NCBI RefSeq assembly: GCF_037991315.1
Contig: NZ_CP150300.1
Span: forward strand, 2,232,001-2,296,000
DNA from: Paenibacillus sp. FSL H8-0079
Lineage (GTDB): Bacteria > Bacillota > Bacilli > Paenibacillales > Paenibacillaceae
Direction of reading: 5' to 3'
Length of the DNA: 64,000 nt
Shown: piece after piece, positions 8,857 to 17,831 of the stretch
Numbering within the stretch: the first letter of the stretch is position 1
How the letters are laid out: each line of letters opens with the position of its first letter
The notes under the pieces: generated by a model
Databases searched by the model: none
The model's input: only the letters and a program-made list of their open reading frames with translations
Told to the model about the DNA's origin: nothing
Program-made: the position numbers and the translations under genes

Positions 8857-10788
8857 ATGAACATAATGACGGTAGAGCAAATTGCAAAAAGTTATGGCGA
8901 AAAAATATTGTTCAAGGATGCTTCATTTGGCATGGCTGATCAGGACAAGATTGGTGTCGTTGGGGTAAATGGAACCGGTAAATCCACGTTTTTGCGTGTG
9001 ATCTCTGGTATGGAACCCCCAGATGCGGGACAGATCTCCATTGGTAATGACGTACGTATTCAGTTCCTGGCACAGAATCCGGACTTCAATCCGGATAATA
9101 CGGTACTGCAACAAGTATTCGAAGGTGACAGCATGGAAATGAAAACCGTGCGTGAATATACGGAAACCATGGAATTATTGGAACTGAATTCGTCCGATCC
9201 AGCCTTGCAAGAGCGATTATTACGTTTGAATCAGCAAATGGAGCAGCTTCAGCTCTGGCAGATGGAGAGTGAAGCGAAGAGCATTTTGTCCAAACTGGGT
9301 ATTCGTCAATTCGATGCACTGATGGGCACATTGTCTGGTGGACAACGCAAAAGGGTAGCACTCGCTGCTGCGCTGATTCATCCTTGTGAACTGCTCATTC
9401 TGGATGAGCCGACGAACCATATTGATAACGATTCGGTCGTTTGGTTGGAGCAATACTTGCAGAAACGCCGCGGCGCATTGCTTATGATTACGCATGATCG
9501 GTATTTCCTGGATCGTGTGGCGAATGTCATGCTGGAATTGGATCATGGACGTTTGTTCCGATACGAAGCCAACTATACACGTTTCCTGGAACTGAAGGCG
9601 GAGCGGGAAGAACGGGAAGCTTCTTCCGAACAGAAGCGTAAGAACTTGCTTCGGACAGAGCTTGCGTGGATTCGTCGCGGTGCCAAGGCACGGACAACGA
9701 AACAAAAAGCGAGAATTGATCGCTTCGAACAACTTAAAGATCAACAAGGAATTCAGCGCTCGGGTTCATTGGAAGTATCGGTTGGCTCCACTCGTCTGGG
9801 TAAAAAGATTCTGGAGATTGAGCATCTTTCCAAATCCGTCGGTGGTCGCAAATTGATCGAAGATCTGAGTTATATTGCTGTACCTGGAGATCGGGTAGGT
9901 ATTGTTGGGCCGAATGGTAGTGGTAAGTCCACGTTGCTACAGATGATATCTGGCAAGTTGGAACCCGATGCAGGCGTGGTTGACGTCGGTCCTACGGTCA
10001 ATCTGGGCTACTTCACACAGGAGCATCAGGAGATGGATGAATCTCTTCGTGTGATTGAGTACATCAAGGAAGTGGCCGAGAATGTGAAAACAGCTGATGG
10101 CTCTCTGATTACAGCATCTCAGATGCTGGAGCGGTTCCTGTTTACCCCGGCATCCCAGTGGACGCCAATCTCCCGTCTGTCTGGTGGAGAGAAGCGTCGT
10201 CTGTATCTGCTGCGTGTGCTGATGGCCGCTCCGAATGTATTGCTGCTGGATGAGCCGACGAATGATCTGGACATCCAGACACTTGCTGTACTTGAAGACT
10301 ATCTGGATGATTTCCCGGGTGTTGTCTTTGTGGTATCCCATGATCGCTATTTCCTTGATCGTACTGTGGATAAAGTGCTGTCTTTTGAGGGCAACGGTGC
10401 TGTACGTGTACACGTTGGCGACTACAGTGAGTATGCGGAATGGATGCTGAAAAATGCACCTGGAACTAATCAAGAGAGTGACACAGGAGTAGCGAAGGTG
10501 AAGCAGTCATCGGAGAAAACGACGCCTGCTGTGTCAGCGGCTAAACCGAAGTTGAAATTCAGCTTCAAGGAGCAACGTGAATACGATCAGATTGATGAAA
10601 ATATTGAGAAGGCCGAAGCCAATCTTGTCCGGATTAACAAAGAGATGGAAGAGTCATTTAGTGATTCTGCCCGTCTGCAGGAGTTGATGGCGGAGCAGGT
10701 TGAGGCTGAGCGTCATCTGGACGAATTGATGGAACGCTGGACCGTTCTGAATGAACTTGCAGAGCAGATTGAACAGAGCAAGTCTTGA
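8857..10788 (+). CDS. ABC-F family ATPase (Uup/YfmR-like)
   Basis: 643 residues with two nucleotide-binding domains on one chain and no membrane segments. Walker A GVNGTGKST and GPNGSGKST, signatures LSGGQRKR and LSGGEKRR, Walker B LLILDEPTNHID and LLLDEPTNDLD. The linker between the domains carries WIRRGAKARTTKQKARI, characteristic of the Uup/YfmR branch, and the C-terminal 80 residues form a charged coiled coil as in that branch. Family members act on the ribosome (E-site, translation rescue or antibiotic protection) rather than in transport. Antibiotic resistance cannot be claimed from sequence. Confidence 0.93.
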   Translation: MNIMTVEQIAKSYGEKILFKDASFGMADQDKIGVVGVNGTGKSTFLRVISGMEPPDAGQISIGNDVRIQFLAQNPDFNPDNTVLQQVFEGDSMEMKTVREYTETMELLELNSSDPALQERLLRLNQQMEQLQLWQMESEAKSILSKLGIRQFDALMGTLSGGQRKRVALAAALIHPCELLILDEPTNHIDNDSVVWLEQYLQKRRGALLMITHDRYFLDRVANVMLELDHGRLFRYEANYTRFLELKAEREEREASSEQKRKNLLRTELAWIRRGAKARTTKQKARIDRFEQLKDQQGIQRSGSLEVSVGSTRLGKKILEIEHLSKSVGGRKLIEDLSYIAVPGDRVGIVGPNGSGKSTLLQMISGKLEPDAGVVDVGPTVNLGYFTQEHQEMDESLRVIEYIKEVAENVKTADGSLITASQMLERFLFTPASQWTPISRLSGGEKRRLYLLRVLMAAPNVLLLDEPTNDLDIQTLAVLEDYLDDFPGVVFVVSHDRYFLDRTVDKVLSFEGNGAVRVHVGDYSEYAEWMLKNAPGTNQESDTGVAKVKQSSEKTTPAVSAAKPKLKFSFKEQREYDQIDENIEKAEANLVRINKEMEESFSDSARLQELMAEQVEAERHLDELMERWTVLNELAEQIEQSKS

Positions 10789-10800
10789 TTTATGATTAAC

Positions 10801-10856
10801 CGTCGCCCTTTTTTCCTTCGTGACATTATGTCGCATAGGAGGAGAGGGCGTCTTTT
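10801..10856 (+). terminator. Probable terminator after the ABC-F gene
   Basis: An imperfect long hairpin: CGCCCTTTTTTCCT on the left and AGGAGGAGAGGGCG on the right, with GACAT/ATGTC inside, followed by TCTTTTG. The short T run makes the assignment moderate. Confidence 0.5.
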
Positions 10857-10948
10857 GTCTGCGAATTTGCGATTTAATGTGAAACGTTTAGTATATTCAT
10901 TACGTTGTATAAGTAAAGAATTCCATAGAAGGAGAGAACACCACATAT

Positions 10949-11887
10949 ATGTATAAGCAAATGAATGAACAGTTGGCAGTGCTCAAGGAAAAGGGGAGAA
11001 TTTACGAGAAATGGACCAAGCGTCTAGAGAAGCTACAAACGGAGGAAAGCGAATGGGAAACAAAGGTAAAGCGTCGTCTGGAGCATCTCCAGAAGGAGCA
11101 GAAGGACGTTGATCGACTGAACAGTATGACATTGTCAGCATTTTTCTATCAACTGATTGGTAAGAAGACAGAACGTCTGGAGAAGGAAGAGCTGGAACTG
11201 ATGGAGAGCAAGGCGGCATACGACACCGCTTGTCGCATGTTACAAGATGTACAGGAGCAACGAATTCATGTGGAGCAGGAGTTGGAGGGCGGGCGGCAGT
11301 ATCAGTACTGGCAGAGCGACTACAACGCGCTGTGGGGGAAGAAGGAAGGTCGTCTGCTGGACCAGGATGCGGAATTGCAACACATGGCCGAGAACCGGGA
11401 GCATCTTGCAAGCGAACTACAGGAACTGGATGAAGCTTTCCGAGAGGGGGAATACCTGCTCTATGCCCTTGAACGTGCCGAGAAGGCTTTGGCTTCGGCA
11501 GGCAATTGGGGCGTATATGACATGATGGGTGGTGGGGTAATCTCCACGCATATCAAGCGAGGACGAATGGATGACGCTCAGGTCGCCATTATGGATGCAG
11601 GTAAGCGTCTACGACGTTTTCAGAAGGAACTGGAGGATGTAGAGATGGCAGTACACGCCGATCTGCATCTGGGAGGTCTGCTTTCCTTCGCTGACTATTT
11701 CTTCGATAACCTCTTCGTGGATTGGATGGTTCAGGACAAAATTCGCAAAGCCGAACGTCAGGTGAAGGATGGACTGAGCGCGGTTCGAAAGACCATGCAT
11801 GTGCTAAGAAATGAAATACGTGATCACAAGGCAGAGTTTGAGATATTGGATCGTAAATATCATGCATATGTGGAACAGGCAGATTAA
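10949..11887 (+). CDS. Uncharacterised coiled-coil protein
   Basis: 312 residues, almost wholly helical and highly charged, with heptad-like spacing of Leu between Glu, Lys and Arg over residues 1-170 and again at 200-312. A more hydrophobic central piece, SMTLSAFFYQLIGKK (about 55-69), and GVYDMMGGGVISTHIKRG (about 190-207) break the coil. No signal peptide or membrane segment. I do not recognise the family; the GGGVISTHIKRG segment looks conserved enough to be a functional site. The start ATG 10949 lies about 10 bases after AAGGAGAG. Single-gene unit with its own terminator. Confidence 0.75.
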   Translation: MYKQMNEQLAVLKEKGRIYEKWTKRLEKLQTEESEWETKVKRRLEHLQKEQKDVDRLNSMTLSAFFYQLIGKKTERLEKEELELMESKAAYDTACRMLQDVQEQRIHVEQELEGGRQYQYWQSDYNALWGKKEGRLLDQDAELQHMAENREHLASELQELDEAFREGEYLLYALERAEKALASAGNWGVYDMMGGGVISTHIKRGRMDDAQVAIMDAGKRLRRFQKELEDVEMAVHADLHLGGLLSFADYFFDNLFVDWMVQDKIRKAERQVKDGLSAVRKTMHVLRNEIRDHKAEFEILDRKYHAYVEQAD

Positions 11888-11900
11888 AAGATATGAAACA

Positions 11901-11952
11901 AAGGACACTTCCGAACGCACACCGATTTGCTGTGCTTGGAAGTGTCCTTTTT
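11901..11952. terminator. Bidirectional intrinsic terminator
   Basis: AAGGACACTTCC and GGAAGTGTCCTT form a 12-bp stem, with T runs on the plus strand side and A residues upstream. It separates the coiled-coil gene from the convergent M42 peptidase gene. Confidence 0.85.
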
Positions 11953-12011
11953 GGTTAGACGAGACATATGGATGTCATCATGATGATTTCGTTATTGTAA
12001 ATGATTTTGCT

Positions 12012-13052
12012 TTACTTGGTTGTAATGTAGGCAGCGAGCAATCGTGCCGTATTCAGGACAGCATCCTTATGCGTACGCTCCATGGAATGAGACGCGTGAA
12101 CCCCTGGACCGATCAGTGCTGCTCGGATATTGTTTCCTCCGCGTAATGCTGCACTGCCATCTGAGCCATAGTGGGGATAAATGTCGACGACGTAATCCAT
12201 TCCATCTTGTTTGGCCAGCTCAATGAGACGGCTAGTCATATCATAGTCATACGGGCCAGAAGAATCTTTGGCACATATAGAAACGTCGGTTTCTTTACAA
12301 CTGAGGTCATCACCGATGGCTCCCATGTCAACAGCGATCATTTCACTGATTTCCGCAGGGATATACGATGCGCCATGCCCGACTTCTTCATAGTTAGAGA
12401 TGAGCAGAGAGACGTTATGTAATGGTTTCCAGCCTTCGCGATGAGCAGACTCAAGGATACCGAAGAGGGCAGCCACACTGGCTTTGTCGTCCAGATGACG
12501 TGATTTGATATAACCACTCGGCGTGATGACTGCACGAGCATCGAAGGAGATAAAATCACCAACAGCGACCCCAAGTTTCAACACATCTTCCTTGGAAGAG
12601 ACGACTTCATCGATTCGAACTTCCATATGGCTCTCGGTCCGTTCAAAGGTGCGTGCGTCCGGATAGACGTGTACAGATGGGTGAAGGGAGAGAATGGTGC
12701 CTGTATATGTCTTTCCATCCCGAGTGTGGATGGTGCAATATTCGTTTTCGATACTTTGCATGGAAAATCCACCAACAGAGGTCAGTTTCAATGTGCCGTA
12801 AGATGTAATGGAGCGCACCATGGCCCCTAGCGTATCCACGTGGGCGCTCAAAGCAATCGTCTTGGACGAATCCTGCCCTGGCAATGTAAGCACTGCACCG
12901 CCCTTGTTATTCAGCTCACAGGCGATGCCCAGTGATTCTGCTTCCTTGCGGATCATCTCGATAATATGATGTGTGTAACCACTTGGACTTGGTGTGTCCA
13001 GCAATTTTTTCAGAAAAGATAGAACGTAAGATTCATCAATCGTAAAACTCAT
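12012..13052 (-). CDS. M42 family metallopeptidase (glutamyl aminopeptidase/endoglucanase type)
   Basis: 346 residues, the full length of M42 aminopeptidases, which form cytosolic tetrahedral assemblies and use two metal ions. Ligands visible: AHVDTLG near residue 69, HLDDKAS near 179 (bridging Asp), the catalytic and ligand glutamates in NYEEVGHG near 213, AVDMG, and the final His in GPGVHASHSMERTH near the C-terminus. GGAGGAAATT precedes the ATG. It hydrolyses N-terminal residues from peptides. It may share a transcript with the LapA-like gene upstream, though a hairpin lies between them. Confidence 0.92.
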   Translation of the reverse strand: MSFTIDESYVLSFLKKLLDTPSPSGYTHHIIEMIRKEAESLGIACELNNKGGAVLTLPGQDSSKTIALSAHVDTLGAMVRSITSYGTLKLTSVGGFSMQSIENEYCTIHTRDGKTYTGTILSLHPSVHVYPDARTFERTESHMEVRIDEVVSSKEDVLKLGVAVGDFISFDARAVITPSGYIKSRHLDDKASVAALFGILESAHREGWKPLHNVSLLISNYEEVGHGASYIPAEISEMIAVDMGAIGDDLSCKETDVSICAKDSSGPYDYDMTSRLIELAKQDGMDYVVDIYPHYGSDGSAALRGGNNIRAALIGPGVHASHSMERTHKDAVLNTARLLAAYITTK

Positions 13053-13099
13053 TGTTTAATTTCCTCCTTGGAACGTGGGTATGGTGTGAAACAAAATAC

Positions 13100-13153
13100 A
13101 GCCTGTCTGGGGGAGCGAATGTGATACTACCATTCCTGACTCGCCAGCAGGCT
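13100..13153 (-). terminator. Possible terminator after the LapA-like gene
   Basis: AGCCTGCTGG and CCAGACAGGCT can pair on the minus strand, followed by GTATTTTG. The loop is long and the T run is short, so read-through into the M42 gene is likely. Confidence 0.4.
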
Positions 13154-13164
13154 GACTCTGTTGG

Positions 13165-13545
13165 TTACAATGTCCCCGTAGGGTTTCCTTTGCGCTGACT
13201 CTGGATCGAATCATTCTCCAATAGGCTGTCGGATTCATTTGAGTCAAGCGAATCCATCGATTTGAAAGAATCCAACGTAGATTTGCTTGTCGCGGAACTT
13301 TCCAATTCAGATACACGCAATTTCAATTGCTTGTTCTCGCGTTGCAGTCGGTATTGGCGATAAATGCCATATGAACCTACAATAATTCCACCGATCAGTG
13401 TACAACCGAGAATGAGCAAGATCAGCGGAATTTGTACCGTGTTAAATAACAGGTTAACTTGTACGGAATCCACATTAATGACCGCAAAGATCCCCGTGAG
13501 CAGTGCAAAAACAAGACCTGCTATGAGTGCCCATTGCATTTTCAT
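13165..13545 (-). CDS. LapA domain-containing membrane protein
   Basis: 126 residues. Two N-terminal membrane helices (about 5-27 and 41-62) separated by INVDSVQVNLLFNTVQIPL, the pattern of the LapA/DUF1049 family. After the second helix, GSYGIYRQYRLQRENKQLK begins a cytoplasmic coiled coil, and the tail is rich in Ser and Asp. In proteobacteria LapA relatives act in lipopolysaccharide assembly, which does not apply to this Gram-positive, so the function is unknown. AGGAGG lies 7 bases before the ATG. Confidence 0.8.
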   Translation of the reverse strand: MKMQWALIAGLVFALLTGIFAVINVDSVQVNLLFNTVQIPLILLILGCTLIGGIIVGSYGIYRQYRLQRENKQLKLRVSELESSATSKSTLDSFKSMDSLDSNESDSLLENDSIQSQRKGNPTGTL

Positions 13546-13622
13546 GGTGTTGCCTCCTTGTTGAACAATTGAGAACTAGATATGCATTACCCATATTCGG
13601 GTATGTTGCATCTTGCATTGAT

Positions 13623-13652
13623 GATAAAATCCCCTGCCCAAACGGGCAAGGG
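13623..13652 (-). terminator. Intrinsic terminator of pepF
   Basis: On the minus strand CCCTTGCCCGTTTGGGCAGGGG forms a GC-rich hairpin followed by ATTTTATC, 26 bases beyond the pepF stop. Confidence 0.75.
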
Positions 13653-13677
13653 ATGCAGGTCACATGGAAAGACAACC

Positions 13678-15597
13678 TTATTTGGTTAGTTGCTCCATCT
13701 GTTCAATCAGTTCCTTGAAGACACTCATAGCTTCACGAATCGGCTGTGGTGTAGACATATCCACACCTGCTTTTTTCAGAATGTTGATGGAGTAATCACT
13801 GCCACCGCTCTTCAGGAAGCCAAGATAACGGTCAACAGCTGGTTGGCCCTCTTCCAGGATTTGCTTGGAGAAGCTGGTCGCTGCGGAGAAGCCTGTAGCA
13901 TATTTGTAAACGTAGAAGCTGTTATAGAAGTGGGGAATACGAGCCCATTCCATTTCGATATCTTTGTCGACAACCATGTCTTTACCGTGATATTTAACGT
14001 TCAGATCATAATAGATCTCGGATAACAATTGTGGTGTTAATGCGTCACCTTGTTCCGCACGTTCATGAATGATTTTCTCGAATTCAGCAAACATGGTTTG
14101 ACGGAATACTGTTGTACGGAATTGATCGGCATAATAGGTCAGCAGATACAACTTTTCCTTCGGATCTGTTGATTTGTTAAGCAGATAATCCATGAGCAAC
14201 GCTTCGTTGGTTGTAGATGCAACTTCGGCCAGGAAGATGGTGTACTGTGCATCACGATACGGAAGTGTTGTGTCCGAGTAATGTGAGTGAAGAGCGTGAC
14301 CCATTTCATGTGCCAGTGTAAACATGCTGTTCAGGTTATCTTTGTGATTCAACAAGACATATGGGTGAGTGCCGTAAGCGCCCCAGGCATATGCGCCAGA
14401 ACGTTTATTTTCATTCTCATATATATCGATCCAACGGTTATCATATCCAGTCTGCAATGCGTCTGCATAGTCCTTGCCGAGTGGTGTCAGGCCATCTTTG
14501 ACGGTTTGTTTCGCTTCCTCATAGGTAATATCCATTTTGTACTCGTCTACGAGCGGAGCGAACAGGTCATACATGTGCAATTGATCCACACCAAGCAACT
14601 TTTTACGCAGGTCCATATAACGGTGCAATAACGGAAGGCTCTCGTGAATGGTATCTACCAGATTCGTATACACATCCGTTGGAATGTTATCTCCGTAGAG
14701 GGACATTTCCATTACGGAAGGGTACTTCCGAACATTAGCGTAGAACATATTTTTGGTTACATTTGCATTCAAGGCAGCCGCAATTGTATTCTTCTGTTTG
14801 GCATAGGTTTCGTATACCGCTTTGAAGGCACGTTCGCGAACTTCGCGATTAGGATTCTCCAAGAACTGAATGTAGCTACCGTGTGTCAGCTCAACTTCAT
14901 TACCATGTTCATCCTTGATTCTTGGAAACTTGAGATCGGCGTTATTCAGCATGCTAAAGATCGTCTGTGGTGCTTGTGAAAGGTTGCCTACCTGAGCAAG
15001 CAAAGCCTCTTCGGTTTGGCTAAGAACGTGGGCTTTTTCCCGTTTCATCTCTTCCAGCGTAAATGTAAAAGCAGAGAGTTTTTCGTTCGCAATGAACGCG
15101 TCCAACTCATCGTCAGGAAGGGAGAGAATCTCCGGTGTGACAAAAGAAAGTGCTTCACCAACCCGTACGCCTAATTTCTGGGCTTTTTGGGACAGGTTTT
15201 GATATGTAGGATTCGCTGTGTCTTCATCTTGATGCATACGTGCATACACAAAGAGGCGTTCTATTTTGAGGCTGATCTCATCTTCAAATTCGAAGCAAGA
15301 TTTGAGTACATCAGGTTGACCCAGTTTGCCTTGAAATTCGGAGGCCTTCTTGGTCAAAGACGATACTTCTTCATATTCCTGATCCCAGGCGTTCTGATCG
15401 GCAAATAAATCTTCCAGTTTCCAGCTATGTTCGGCTGGCACCTCGGAACGTTTCAATAATTGACTCATGGAAATCCTCCTTTGATGATCTGATGAATGTA
15501 TGGACGAAGCTGCCTTCGTCGTGCTCGCCTGTGCGGAGAGAGACGAAGGAATCAGACTAAGTACCAGTATAACAGATAGTGATTTCTGGTATTTCAA
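13678..15597 (-). CDS. pepF: Oligoendopeptidase F (M3B), possibly made in two forms
   Basis: M3 family zinc peptidase with the catalytic motif FTLAHEMGHALHSHYS in the C-terminal half, the family's VASTTNEALLMDYLL segment after it, and a full-length pepF_N plus M3 domain. Two in-frame starts each have an excellent ribosome site. TTG at 15597 follows AAGGAGGAAGG and gives a 639-residue protein whose first 30 residues form a credible Sec signal (KYQKSLSV, a hydrophobic run, SLSAQAS). ATG at 15468 follows AAAGGAGG and gives a 596-residue cytosolic enzyme of the usual PepF length (MSQLLKRSEV). Normal PepF degrades short peptides in the cytosol. Which start is used is unproven. Confidence 0.93.
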   Translation of the reverse strand: MKYQKSLSVILVLSLIPSSLSAQASTTKAASSIHSSDHQRRISMSQLLKRSEVPAEHSWKLEDLFADQNAWDQEYEEVSSLTKKASEFQGKLGQPDVLKSCFEFEDEISLKIERLFVYARMHQDEDTANPTYQNLSQKAQKLGVRVGEALSFVTPEILSLPDDELDAFIANEKLSAFTFTLEEMKREKAHVLSQTEEALLAQVGNLSQAPQTIFSMLNNADLKFPRIKDEHGNEVELTHGSYIQFLENPNREVRERAFKAVYETYAKQKNTIAAALNANVTKNMFYANVRKYPSVMEMSLYGDNIPTDVYTNLVDTIHESLPLLHRYMDLRKKLLGVDQLHMYDLFAPLVDEYKMDITYEEAKQTVKDGLTPLGKDYADALQTGYDNRWIDIYENENKRSGAYAWGAYGTHPYVLLNHKDNLNSMFTLAHEMGHALHSHYSDTTLPYRDAQYTIFLAEVASTTNEALLMDYLLNKSTDPKEKLYLLTYYADQFRTTVFRQTMFAEFEKIIHERAEQGDALTPQLLSEIYYDLNVKYHGKDMVVDKDIEMEWARIPHFYNSFYVYKYATGFSAATSFSKQILEEGQPAVDRYLGFLKSGGSDYSINILKKAGVDMSTPQPIREAMSVFKELIEQMEQLTK

Positions 15598-15682
15598 CGG
15601 CCTTCCTCCTTACGATACGAATAATCTCGTATAGTATGACCTTAGGCACGTTGAAATATTTGAACATCAGGGTTCCTTGTGA

Positions 15683-15868
15683 TTAGGTTCCCATGTTATA
15701 CAAGAAATAAACGATCAGGAAAAAGGCGAAACAAATGAGCAGGGTAGCAATAAGCGCCATTCCCCGTCTTAGTCGATCCGGGATAGAGTTGCGTCCCAGA
15801 ATAAGCACAATACCAAGGGAAAAGGCAAGAATAATAAAGATGACGACATTGCTTGAGTCAAGCGGCAT
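15683..15868 (-). CDS. Small two-helix membrane protein, unknown
   Basis: 61 residues with two hydrophobic stretches, VVIFIILAFSLGIVLILG and MALIATLLICFAFFLIVYF, joined by a basic loop RNSIPDRLRRG. AAAGGGGT precedes the ATG. It starts 4 bases after the stop of the gene at 15872-16105, so the two are one operon. No family is recognised. Confidence 0.6.
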   Translation of the reverse strand: MPLDSSNVVIFIILAFSLGIVLILGRNSIPDRLRRGMALIATLLICFAFFLIVYFLYNMGT

Positions 15869-15871
15869 GGG

Positions 15872-16105
15872 TTAGACCCCTTTGAAGGCAGCCATTAATT
15901 GACGCCATTCATCCTCACGGTTCTCAAAATCTGCTTTTGGGAAACGGCGTTCAGCCCAGTGCATTAACGCAGGACGGCTAAGGAATGTATGGCATTCTTC
16001 GCCCCACTCTTCCGAAATTTCTCGCAGTACGAGATATTTGCCTTGAACTTCTACGGTCATCATATTCCACTTGTCTGTTTTGTATATTTCATGTTTTTTT
16101 ATCAT
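15872..16105 (-). CDS. Small hypothetical protein
   Basis: 77 residues, cytosolic, rich in Glu, Arg and Trp, with a beta-like core (TVEVQGKYLVLREIS) followed by helices. GGAG stands 8 bases before the ATG. First gene of a two-gene operon with the membrane protein at 15683. No recognised domain. Confidence 0.6.
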   Translation of the reverse strand: MIKKHEIYKTDKWNMMTVEVQGKYLVLREISEEWGEECHTFLSRPALMHWAERRFPKADFENREDEWRQLMAAFKGV

Positions 16106-16193
16106 AGGTAGTCTCCAAACTAACGGTTTTGGTAAAATGATACCGTACCCTACGATTCAAAGCAAATTTTTTCGACATTTATGGAAAGATAAA

Positions 16194-16222
16194 TTGCAAA
16201 ATGGAAGCCCATACAGTATAAT
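16194..16222 (+). promoter_or_regulatory. Predicted sigma-A promoter of the cold shock gene
   Basis: TTGCAA at 16194-16199 and a perfect TATAAT at 16217-16222 with 17-base spacing. The transcript would start near 16229, leaving an unusually short leader of about 40 bases for a cold shock gene. Confidence 0.7.
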
Positions 16223-16267
16223 TAGGGTATTCGCCATAGATGTCGATATTTTTAGGAGGTTTTTCAT

Positions 16268-16465
16268 TTGAAAGGTACAGTTAAATGGTTTAACGCAGAA
16301 AAAGGCTATGGCTTTATTTCAGTTGAAGGCGGCGAGGACGTATTCGTACATTTCTCCGCAATCCAAGGAGACGGCTTCAAAACATTGGAAGAAGGTCAAG
16401 CGGTAGAATTCGAAATCACTGATGGAAACCGTGGTCCTCAAGCAGCTAACGTAAACAAACTGTAA
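16268..16465 (+). CDS. Cold shock protein, CspA/CspB family
   Basis: 65 residues, one cold shock domain. Both RNA-binding motifs are intact: KGYGFISV (RNP1, about 13-20) and DVFVHFSAI (RNP2, about 24-32). The start [13 protein letters not shown] is canonical and is encoded by TTG 16268, with AGGAGG 8 bases upstream. It binds single-stranded RNA/DNA as a chaperone. Monocistronic, with its own promoter and terminator. Confidence 0.95.
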   Translation: MKGTVKWFNAEKGYGFISVEGGEDVFVHFSAIQGDGFKTLEEGQAVEFEITDGNRGPQAANVNKL

Positions 16466-16526
16466 GAATTTATCCGGCTAACGGACTTCTATACATGATA
16501 AATTTATAGCTGAATATTAAGAACCC

Positions 16527-16562
16527 AAGCACAGTCCCCTCAAGGGAGGCTGTGCTTTTTTT
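16527..16562 (+). terminator. Intrinsic terminator of the cold shock gene
   Basis: AAGCACAGTCC pairs with GGAGGCTGTGCTT, followed by a run of seven T. Confidence 0.85.
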
Positions 16563-16618
16563 GATTCTACATTTTCGGTGTGGATATCGGGTACATACGC
16601 TCTGGGTTTCCTGTGTGT

Positions 16619-17791
16619 TCAAGATGCACGATTGGTCATGCTGGACCATAACTTCAATCCGAAACCGATCAGGGCAGCCAGAGAGAAAGCCATCGCGGTG
16701 AGATAGAAGGTTTGTCTGCCTGCATGTTCCAGTAGCAGTCCGCCCAACGTACCACTTAGCAGTCCTGAAGCACTGGACCACACGATGGTGAACAAAGCCA
16801 TACCCGTAGCTCTGTAGCTGTCTGGAACAAGGCGAATGATGTAGCGGACCGCCGTAACGTAGAAAATACCGAAGGTAACGCTGTGCATCGTCTGAATGGC
16901 AACGACAGCTGCAGGTGTATCGGAGACGGACATGAGAAGTAAACGAACCGTATACATCAGTGCTGCAAAAGCAATAAGCGGCAGTTCTTTATAACGGTTT
17001 CCATATTTGCTGAGTAGCAGGAAAATGGGAATTTCACTTACGGAAGAGATGAGTAAAGACCAGCCGATCAGCCCCTCACTGGCACCGAGCTCTTTCAGCG
17101 TGATGGTAAGAAAAGCCTCGTTCATCCGATGTCCCATGGCTAGCAAAAATACACAGCCAAAAAAGGTGAGCACATCTCTGCGTTTCAAAATAGCCCATAG
17201 CCCCGAAAGATCCATTTTGCTACTGCTTCCCGAAGGCTGATCCTTCAATTGAAAACTGATTAGAAGAGTAGTGGCAGCGAGACCGACACAAAGCCAGATC
17301 GTCCATCCTGGACCAAAAGATCCAAGGAAATACCCGATACTTAATGCGAAGAAGGCATACCCGATCGATCCGAAGACTCGAATGGAAGTGAAGTTTCGAC
17401 CATACTTGCTGGCTGTTGTAATAGCCATCGTATCGGAGAGTGGATAGACCGGATAATAGAAAAAGTAAAACAGGGTCACGAGTACAAATACCTGACCAAA
17501 AGTCGTCGCATTGGCGAGCATGATACCTGTGATCAATTGACCACCAAGCAGAATGATCATCACTTTGCGCACCGTCTGGTAACGGTCGCTGGCCATGCTC
17601 CAGAACATATTGGAGAAAACAGAGATGAGGGGGCCGATCCCGTAGAGATAACCGATCTCAGCCCGACTGAAGCCCAGATGACTGAAGTACAGCTGGAAGT
17701 AGGATACCACCAGAACGGTGGAACCGAAGATTGTGAACATGAGAGCCCGCAGCCAGTTCTGATCTGGGCGGGCGTTGTGACTTAATTTCAT
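16619..17791 (-). CDS. MFS transporter
   Basis: 390 residues with about twelve membrane helices and the layout of the MFS_1-like (3-phenylpropionate permease, PPP) subgroup: YFQLYFSHLGFSRAEIGYLYG near the N-terminus, then a central cytoplasmic loop. The start at 17791 (MKLSH) is preferred. The frame opens at TTG 17806, but that codon is part of the GGAG ribosome site. It lies 40 bases after the gene at 17832-19172, so they may be co-transcribed. Substrate unknown. Confidence 0.82.
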   Translation of the reverse strand: MKLSHNARPDQNWLRALMFTIFGSTVLVVSYFQLYFSHLGFSRAEIGYLYGIGPLISVFSNMFWSMASDRYQTVRKVMIILLGGQLITGIMLANATTFGQVFVLVTLFYFFYYPVYPLSDTMAITTASKYGRNFTSIRVFGSIGYAFFALSIGYFLGSFGPGWTIWLCVGLAATTLLISFQLKDQPSGSSSKMDLSGLWAILKRRDVLTFFGCVFLLAMGHRMNEAFLTITLKELGASEGLIGWSLLISSVSEIPIFLLLSKYGNRYKELPLIAFAALMYTVRLLLMSVSDTPAAVVAIQTMHSVTFGIFYVTAVRYIIRLVPDSYRATGMALFTIVWSSASGLLSGTLGGLLLEHAGRQTFYLTAMAFSLAALIGFGLKLWSSMTNRAS

Positions 17792-17831
17792 GATGAGAGA
17801 CTCCAATCCTGATAACAGTTCAATGATTTTA

